Shown here: positions 58,845-64,000 of the stretch, piece after piece
How the letters are laid out: each line of letters begins with the position of its first letter
How positions within the stretch are numbered: position 1 is the stretch's first letter
NCBI GenBank assembly: GCA_016208315.1
Contig: JACQYF010000209.1
Span: 1-64,000, forward strand
Direction of reading: 5' to 3'
Source of the DNA: Chloroflexota bacterium
GTDB lineage: Bacteria > Chloroflexota > Anaerolineae > UBA4142
DNA length: 64,000 nt
Made by a program: the position numbers and the translations under genes
Notes under the pieces: generated by a model
The model's input: only the letters and a program-made list of their open reading frames with translations
Database searches by the model: none
Told to the model about the DNA's origin: nothing

Positions 58845-60439
58845 AACGGCGCAAGTACTTTGCCATTGGAATCGTCGCGGCGCTATGGGCGCTCGCCGCG
58901 TGCGCGCGGGTGCCCGTGCCCACCGCGGATCAGCCGACCTTTACACCGTCACCTTTGGCTACACTAGCGAGCGTCGTTGCCACGCCGATGCCATCGGCGG
59001 CGATTCCCACGAGCACTGTTCTGCCAACCGGCACGCCGACATCTGTTTCTGTCACGGCGATTCCTACGCGGGCGATCATGCCTTCATCGTCGCCGACGCC
59101 CATTCTCACGCCAATTGCGTTTGATCGCAATCCGCGCGCCATATTGGTCGAGGCCGACGTAACGGGTGGTTCCAATCCGGCGCCGCGCGATATGCACGTT
59201 CCGCTCTTTCGGCTCTACGCGGATGGATTCGTCCTTTTGGCCGGCGAGCGCGCGCCGCTAACGACCGGGCTTGATGCGGCAGCGCGCGTGGGATATTTAA
59301 GCGAGACGGACATTCAGAGCTTGCTTGCCTATCTGCGCGATGGCGGATTTAATTCGCTCAACGCGTACTACGAGCCGCGTCCCGCGCCAAAGGATGCGCC
59401 GACCGCGCAGATAACGGTTTATTTGAACAAAACGAAAACCGTGCGCGTTTTCGCGCCGGATTCTCCGACCACGCCCAAGCCGTTTTCCGATGCGTTAGCT
59501 CGCATCACGCAAACTGTTCCAAGCGAACTCACGACATTCGTCCCGACCGATGGTTATCTGATCGCCTCGGCTGCCGGCAGCACAAGCGACCACAGAGCGA
59601 ACAGCGATCTGGTCGAGTGGGGGAACAACGTCGGAGTGCGGCTCGCGGATGCGATGGATGGGGTGACCGTCTCCGGCAGCGCCTTTTCGAATGCGGCTGC
59701 GTTGATCGGTCGAGCATGGCCCAAATCCCTTTTTCGCGAGGGCAACAGTGTCTATCGCGTCCGCTTGGCGTCCAACCTGCCGCGCGCCGTTCACCTGACC
59801 GATTGGATTGGTACGATTCTCGAAGCGCCCCGGGAGTTTGATCGCCGCGCGTTTGATCTCGTCGGCTATTATCGCGGCGCGAACTTGTTCGGTGAGGCGC
59901 GCGGGAATCCCCCAACGCGCGGCGATTGGGTGCTCGTGGACGATAGCGGCGCAATTTACGTGAGCGGCATTGCTCCGCAGGGATTCGACCCTTCATCACG
60001 GGTGGACGCGTGGAATGTCGTTCGGGTGCGCGCGGTAGTCGTCTACGTGCGTTCCGGAACGAGTTACTTGGAGGCACGCAGCGTGGATGCTTCGTCTTCT
60101 CATCTCTCGGCAAATCCGATCATCATCTCGAATGCACAAGCCGCAATCGCGGCCGTGAAATCGCGCTTTCCTGAAATGGGCAAGATCAAGCCGGCCGGCG
60201 CGGGAATGATCGGCGCTTCGACTGACATCAAGGTCGTCGAGCGCGCCGATGGCTGGGATTTGGCTTTTTGGGAGGGCTGGGGCGACTGCCCGGCCGGGTG
60301 TATCAATCATCGCTATTCCTATTTTTCGGTGAAAAAAGACGGCCGCCTGCAAAAGGCGGGTGAATATTCGCGCATCTATAACGCGACCGGCAATTCGTTC
60401 GACACGACGGGCGCGCCGCTGTGGGGCGTGCCCAAGTAG
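58841..60439 (+). CDS. Exported lipoprotein with Thr/Pro/Ser-rich stalk
   Basis: This 532-residue protein has a lipobox (LWALAAC) at about 15-21 after a KRRK start, then a stalk of about 60 residues rich in Thr, Pro and Ser (TFTPSPLATLASVVATPMP). The rest is beta-rich without a family I recognise; the C-terminus has DGWDLAFWEGWGDCPAGC, suggesting a disulfide. GTG 58841 overlaps the GNAT gene. It is likely anchored outside the membrane and its stalk is a probable O-glycosylation target. Confidence 0.75.
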   Translation: MKRRKYFAIGIVAALWALAACARVPVPTADQPTFTPSPLATLASVVATPMPSAAIPTSTVLPTGTPTSVSVTAIPTRAIMPSSSPTPILTPIAFDRNPRAILVEADVTGGSNPAPRDMHVPLFRLYADGFVLLAGERAPLTTGLDAAARVGYLSETDIQSLLAYLRDGGFNSLNAYYEPRPAPKDAPTAQITVYLNKTKTVRVFAPDSPTTPKPFSDALARITQTVPSELTTFVPTDGYLIASAAGSTSDHRANSDLVEWGNNVGVRLADAMDGVTVSGSAFSNAAALIGRAWPKSLFREGNSVYRVRLASNLPRAVHLTDWIGTILEAPREFDRRAFDLVGYYRGANLFGEARGNPPTRGDWVLVDDSGAIYVSGIAPQGFDPSSRVDAWNVVRVRAVVVYVRSGTSYLEARSVDASSSHLSANPIIISNAQAAIAAVKSRFPEMGKIKPAGAGMIGASTDIKVVERADGWDLAFWEGWGDCPAGCINHRYSYFSVKKDGRLQKAGEYSRIYNATGNSFDTTGAPLWGVPK

Positions 60440-60492
60440 ATTAATTTCCTATTGTCGTTCGTATTCTCTCGCGCTACAATGGACATCGAACA

Positions 60493-61674
60493 TTGGACCT
60501 TCGACGCAACACCGGAGCGGTTCTACTCGTTCTACTCTTTGTGAGTCTTGTTGTCCCGGCCTTGGCTGACTCGCCGAACACCGTTGCCGCGCTCGCGGCG
60601 CGGATCAACGCCGAGCGCGTGGCGCGCGGGCTGCCGCCGTACGCGCTGAACGCGCAGTTGAGTGCGGCCGCGCAAGCGCACGCGCAAGACATCGCCAAGA
60701 CCGGCAAGTATGGTCACACCGGCTCGGATGGCTCAACCCTTGTCGTGCGCGTTGGGCGAGTCGGCTATGGCGAGTATTCTTGGGGACGACGCGTCGGCGA
60801 GAACTATGCCGTCTATCGCAGCATAGACGACGCGATGGGTTTTTGGATGAAGAGTAAGGCGCATCGCGAGAATATTTTGCACGAGGTCTATCGCGAGATC
60901 GGCATTGGGCTGACGCCGGCGAATCAGTGGGGCGCGACGGTTTACGTTCTCAATTTCGGCGCGCAGCCGAACATCCTGCCGATTTTTATCAACAACGGCG
61001 CGGATTCAACCCAATCGCCCAACGTAACGATCACACTGACTGAAGAAAACGCTTTGCCGGCAGGCGAGGGCAAAATGATCGGCCGGCCAAAGCAAGTGCA
61101 AGTTTCCAACTCGCCGGACTTTGCCGATGCAGACTGGCAGCCCTACGCGGACAAGATTCCCTGGACGCTGCCGGCGAGCGGCGGCGCGAAAACGGTGTAC
61201 GTGAAATATCGCGATGCCAATGGCCGGACGGCGACGAGCAGCGATTCGATTACGCTCGGCGGCGCGGCGATGGCGAACCAAGCCGCGGTAGTTACGGCAA
61301 CGCGGACCGCCACGCCGCGGCCAACCTCTACTCCGCGCCCTACTGCGACCAATACGCGCCGACCGACGTCAACCGTGACGCGCACGCCGCGGCCCAGCGC
61401 GACGCCAACGGATACGCCCGAGCCAACCGAAACCGTCACGCCCACGCCCGAAGTAATCGAGATCGCACAATCGGCGCAAGCGATCACGTCCATTCCGTTG
61501 ATCTACTTGAAACCGACCGTCGCGCCGCTTCCGACCGCTGCGGTGGCTGGTCTCGCGCTTGAAACTGGCGCTCCAATTGACGCATTGGCGGGCGGTATCT
61601 TCGCAGTGGGTTTCGGCTTGGGAATCTTGGCGATCATCAAATTCCGATCCCGCCGCACTCCGCCCAATCGTTGA
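60493..61674 (+). CDS. Secreted CAP-domain protein with Thr/Pro-rich stalk and C-terminal membrane anchor
   Basis: This 393-residue protein has a signal peptide (GAVLLVLLFVSLVVPALA), then a CAP/SCP domain: INAERVARGLPPYALNAQLS, GENYAVYRS, and KAHRENILHEVYREIGIG. A second beta domain (about 190-255) and a long Thr/Pro/Arg stalk (TPRPTSTPRPTATNTRRPTS) follow, with a C-terminal helix and RSRR stop-transfer. The start TTG 60493 is tentative. CAP proteins bind lipids or peptides at the surface. It is the first of two CAP genes here. Confidence 0.85.
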   Translation: MDLRRNTGAVLLVLLFVSLVVPALADSPNTVAALAARINAERVARGLPPYALNAQLSAAAQAHAQDIAKTGKYGHTGSDGSTLVVRVGRVGYGEYSWGRRVGENYAVYRSIDDAMGFWMKSKAHRENILHEVYREIGIGLTPANQWGATVYVLNFGAQPNILPIFINNGADSTQSPNVTITLTEENALPAGEGKMIGRPKQVQVSNSPDFADADWQPYADKIPWTLPASGGAKTVYVKYRDANGRTATSSDSITLGGAAMANQAAVVTATRTATPRPTSTPRPTATNTRRPTSTVTRTPRPSATPTDTPEPTETVTPTPEVIEIAQSAQAITSIPLIYLKPTVAPLPTAAVAGLALETGAPIDALAGGIFAVGFGLGILAIIKFRSRRTPPNR

Positions 61675-61714
61675 ATACGCAATACGCAATACTACTCACT
61701 GTTCACTGTTTACG
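61673..61714. repeat. Heptanucleotide repeat array L
   Basis: Units gaatacg, caatacg and caatact are followed by cactgtt/cactgtt/tacggtc units. The array fills the short gap between the two CAP genes. Confidence 0.7.
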
Positions 61715-61731
61715 GTCCTGAGGTGTTTTGC

Positions 61732-62508
61732 TTGGCTCGCCAAACTGGAATCCTACTGCTCCTGATTCTCGCCGTCTCCGCGTGCAGTTTGGCACAGGTC
61801 GTGGCGCCGGCGCCGGCTCCTTCGCCACTGCCGACGGTTTATGCCACCTACACGGTTCAACCGGGCGATACCCTCAGCCAAATTGCCGTGCGCTTTCGCG
61901 TGACGCTTGAGCAATTGATCGCGCTGAACGTGGACCGCTATCCCACCTTGGCGCGCGATCCTTCGACGATCAGAGTGGGATGGGAATTGCGGGTGCCGCA
62001 ACCGAACGCGGCCGTCCGCGAAACGGCGACGGCAGACGCGAGTTTCCCACAAGTTGATTTGAATCAGGCCGCCCGGCTCGTGGTCGAAGGGATCAACAGC
62101 GCGCGGGCCCGATACGGTCTGGTGCTGTTTCGCTCGGATGTGGCGCTCACGCGCATCGCGACCGATCGCAGCACCGACATGATTGCGCGCGAATACTTTA
62201 GCCACTATGATCCCCAGACCGGCCAGGAGCCGTTGCTGCGGAATCTCCAAGCCAACAATTTCGCGTATCAATATGCCGGCGAAAATATCGCCGAAATCAA
62301 GAATGATGCGGGTTGGGTCCCGCCCTTGCTGACGGTCGCCGCGCGCTACAGCGCCGAAGATTTGGCCAACGAGTTCGTCACGGGTTGGCTCAACAGTCCC
62401 GATCATCGCGCCAATATTCTCAACTCGCATTACCGGCGCACCGGCGTCGCGCTCGCCGTAAGCCGCGACGGCCGCCGCATCGTCGCAACGCAGGTATTTT
62501 CAGACTGA
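61732..62508 (+). CDS. Lipoprotein with LysM and CAP domains
   Basis: This protein of 258 residues (from TTG 61732) has the lipobox LAVSAC, then a LysM (YTVQPGDTLSQIAVRFRVTLEQLIALN; split by a short strand) that binds peptidoglycan-like glycans. The CAP domain has INSARARYGLVLFRSDVALT, SHYDPQTG, AGENIAE and SPDHRANIL. TTG 61732 has tgaggtg 6 bp upstream; GTG 61723 is an alternative. It is likely surface-anchored. Confidence 0.88.
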   Translation: MARQTGILLLLILAVSACSLAQVVAPAPAPSPLPTVYATYTVQPGDTLSQIAVRFRVTLEQLIALNVDRYPTLARDPSTIRVGWELRVPQPNAAVRETATADASFPQVDLNQAARLVVEGINSARARYGLVLFRSDVALTRIATDRSTDMIAREYFSHYDPQTGQEPLLRNLQANNFAYQYAGENIAEIKNDAGWVPPLLTVAARYSAEDLANEFVTGWLNSPDHRANILNSHYRRTGVALAVSRDGRRIVATQVFSD

Positions 62509-62509
62509 A

Positions 62510-62610
62510 CCTCACCCCCCTCCCCCTTCCCCCTCCCCCCTCTCCTGAACCGAAATTCAGGTTCAGGAGAGGGGGAGGGGGTGCCCGAAGGGCGGGGGTA
62601 GCAGGTGAGG
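62510..62610. repeat. Complete C/G-rich inverted-repeat element
   Basis: The outer arms cctcacc (62510) and ggtgagg (62604-62610) bracket a perfect 15-bp inner stem, cccctctcctgaacc (62537-62551) with ggttcaggagagggg (62560-62574). Between them are C- and G-runs. It lies in the gap before the histidine kinase. Its right arm matches bases 1-39 of the window. Confidence 0.85.
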
Positions 62611-62623
62611 TGGGAGGCGTAAC

Positions 62624-64000
62624 TTGCCTGAACCCCAAGGATTGACCGCGCACGTCCTGGATCAAGTTGTGGCACTCTCGCGCGACCATCGGCAATTGCT
62701 GGTTGATCTCGCGCTGCGCGTCGAACCGTTTTCGAACGAGTTGCTCGCGCTGTGGACCAAGGTCTATCAAGAGACGGCCGTCCGGCAGCCGCCTCCGCCG
62801 GATGAGGTCGTGCGCGCGATCCAAGAAGAAGCCATACGGGTGTTGTTGGGCGGGTTGCGCGACGGCGACTTGCCGAAATACTATGGCGATATTGCCGCCT
62901 GGGCAAGCCGCACGGCGCGGTCCGGTCTCGCGTACGACCAGATCGTCGAGTTAGTGCGCGCCTATCAACGCAGCGGGTTGACTCTCCTGCTCCGCGCCTA
63001 TCCTGCCGGCGCCGAGCTGGAACTCGTCCTGGGCGCGCTCGACGATCTGTATGCCGGCACGATCACGCTCATCGCCGCGGTCTATATTCAAGCCCTGCAA
63101 GACCAATTGATGGACAGCGCGCGGCCGCGTGCTTTCGGTCAATTGGCGATCGGCGCGACACACTCGCTCAACAATCTGCTGACCGCGATTCTCGGTCGCA
63201 CCCAACTTTTGCTGGAGCGCACGCGCGACGCGGAATCGCGCGGCGAGCTGCAAGAGGTCCAGCGCACGGCGACCCTGGGCGCGCAGACCGTCAGGCACTT
63301 GCAAGAGTATGCGCGCGGCGTGCGCGATCAGGAATTCGTCGAGGCCGACGTCAACAACCTCCTGCGCGATGCGGCCGAGATCACCCGTTTTGTCTGGCGC
63401 GACGAGGCCGAAGCGCATGGGATCGTAATTGACGTGGTCAAGGATTTTGGCGACATCCCGCCGGCACTTGCCCGTCGGAACGAATTGCGCGAGGTCTTTA
63501 TCGCGCTGATCCTGAATGCGATCGAGGCGATGCCGCGCGGCGGTTTAATCACGCTGCGGACCGAGCGCAAGGACGATAGCGTGCTGGTCGCCGTAATTGA
63601 TACGGGAGAGGGAATGACCGAGGAGACGCGACGGCGGGTCTTTGATCCCTTTTTCAGTACCAAGGGGACGGGGCACACCGGCCTGGGATTGAGTATCGCC
63701 TCGAACCTGGTCGGCCAACACAAGGGGATGCTGACAGTCGAGAGCCAGCCCGGGCGCGGCAGCGCGTTCACCGTTTCGATTCCGGTCGCGCCGGGGACGC
63801 TCGCGCCAAAGGCGGAGGCGGCGCCGGTTTCCGTTCGCACCGTCCGAATCTTGATCGTTGACGACGAGCCGACCGTGCGTGACATTGTCGCCAAGTTCCT
63901 GGCGTTCCGCGGCTACCAAGTGGCCGTGGCCGACAGCGGGTACGATGGCATCGCCGCGTTCAAACGCGCCCGCTTTGATCTGGTCGTGACGGATCTGGGG
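62624..64000 (+). CDS. Hybrid histidine kinase-receiver (3' partial)
   Basis: The frame is open from TTG 62624 (gggagg 6 bp upstream) to the window end, 459 codons. It is mostly a soluble protein without membrane helices. The N-terminal 170 residues are a helical sensor-like domain (RsbRD-like pattern). The kinase core has the H-box FGQLAIGATHSLNNLLTAIL, N-box EVFIALILNAIEAMP, G1 VIDTGEGM and G2 TGLGLSIASNLVG. A receiver begins near residue 408 (VRILIVDDEPTV) with its acceptor Asp in VVTDLG at the last bases. An output domain may follow beyond the window. Confidence 0.9.
   Translation, partial: MPEPQGLTAHVLDQVVALSRDHRQLLVDLALRVEPFSNELLALWTKVYQETAVRQPPPPDEVVRAIQEEAIRVLLGGLRDGDLPKYYGDIAAWASRTARSGLAYDQIVELVRAYQRSGLTLLLRAYPAGAELELVLGALDDLYAGTITLIAAVYIQALQDQLMDSARPRAFGQLAIGATHSLNNLLTAILGRTQLLLERTRDAESRGELQEVQRTATLGAQTVRHLQEYARGVRDQEFVEADVNNLLRDAAEITRFVWRDEAEAHGIVIDVVKDFGDIPPALARRNELREVFIALILNAIEAMPRGGLITLRTERKDDSVLVAVIDTGEGMTEETRRRVFDPFFSTKGTGHTGLGLSIASNLVGQHKGMLTVESQPGRGSAFTVSIPVAPGTLAPKAEAAPVSVRTVRILIVDDEPTVRDIVAKFLAFRGYQVAVADSGYDGIAAFKRARFDLVVTDLG

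Noticed and set aside
1-64000. tRNA or rRNA genes
   Set aside because: No cloverleaf or rRNA-like segment was seen in the gaps, which are mostly short or filled by repeats.

Overview
This 64 kb window is high-GC bacterial DNA, and every gene I can support (about 57) lies on the + strand. Three things point to the phylum Chloroflexota, probably an Anaerolineae-like lineage: two DUF2298 (Chlor_Arch_YYY) membrane proteins, a TIGR03663-type glycosyltransferase, and LysW-type lysine/arginine biosynthesis genes. This placement is inference from gene families; there is no rRNA in the window.

Layout. (1) 1-16.4 kb holds a bacterial microcompartment (BMC) locus. Its shell genes are one BMC-H, one CsoS1D/CcmP-type double BMC-T and two BMC-P. 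Other BMC parts are EutJ, a 79-aa protein resembling only the N-terminus of EutT, a 106-aa protein ending in an encapsulation-peptide-like helix, an acylating aldehyde dehydrogenase with an N-terminal encapsulation helix, and a class II (fuculose-phosphate-type) aldolase with a C-terminal one. A receiver-GGDEF protein and a GH1 glycosidase sit between the two enzymes in one tightly packed run. The likely chemistry is glycoside to sugar phosphate to an aldehyde (for example lactaldehyde) to acyl-CoA. No phosphotransacylase, alcohol dehydrogenase or kinase is in view. A metallopeptidase, a methyltransferase and two large membrane glycosyltransferases interrupt the locus. (2) 16.4-39.9 kb is an envelope glycosylation region: two lipid-flippase-like proteins, a sugar-nucleotide epimerase, a GT4 transferase, a methyltransferase, five giant GT-C or DUF2298 proteins, two exported proteins, and a small toxin-antitoxin-like pair. 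(3) 40-53 kb is central metabolism: sucC and sucD enclose lysY, lysZ, lysJ and lysK, interleaved with an ATPase-STAS regulator, DUF3800, an EamA-like transporter, a TA remnant, HIT, and a CCA-adding enzyme. (4) 53-64 kb carries a SpoIIE-type phosphatase, a VapC-type TA pair, secD/secF, a GNAT protein, an exported lipoprotein, two CAP-domain proteins and a hybrid histidine kinase that runs off the end.

The most unusual genome-wide signal is a family of short arrays of imperfect 7-bp repeats. They are usually arranged as a forward half and an inverted half that could fold into a hairpin. They occupy many intergenic gaps (about 12), including every gap between eutJ and the second BMC-P gene. Arrays of the same kind also occur in frame inside coding sequences. 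A separate 109-bp element with 36-bp inverted arms supplies the C-terminal tail of one flippase, and a C/G-rich inverted-repeat element appears at both ends of the window. A nested-stem RNA followed by an intrinsic terminator at 46.1-46.2 kb matches no riboswitch class I know.
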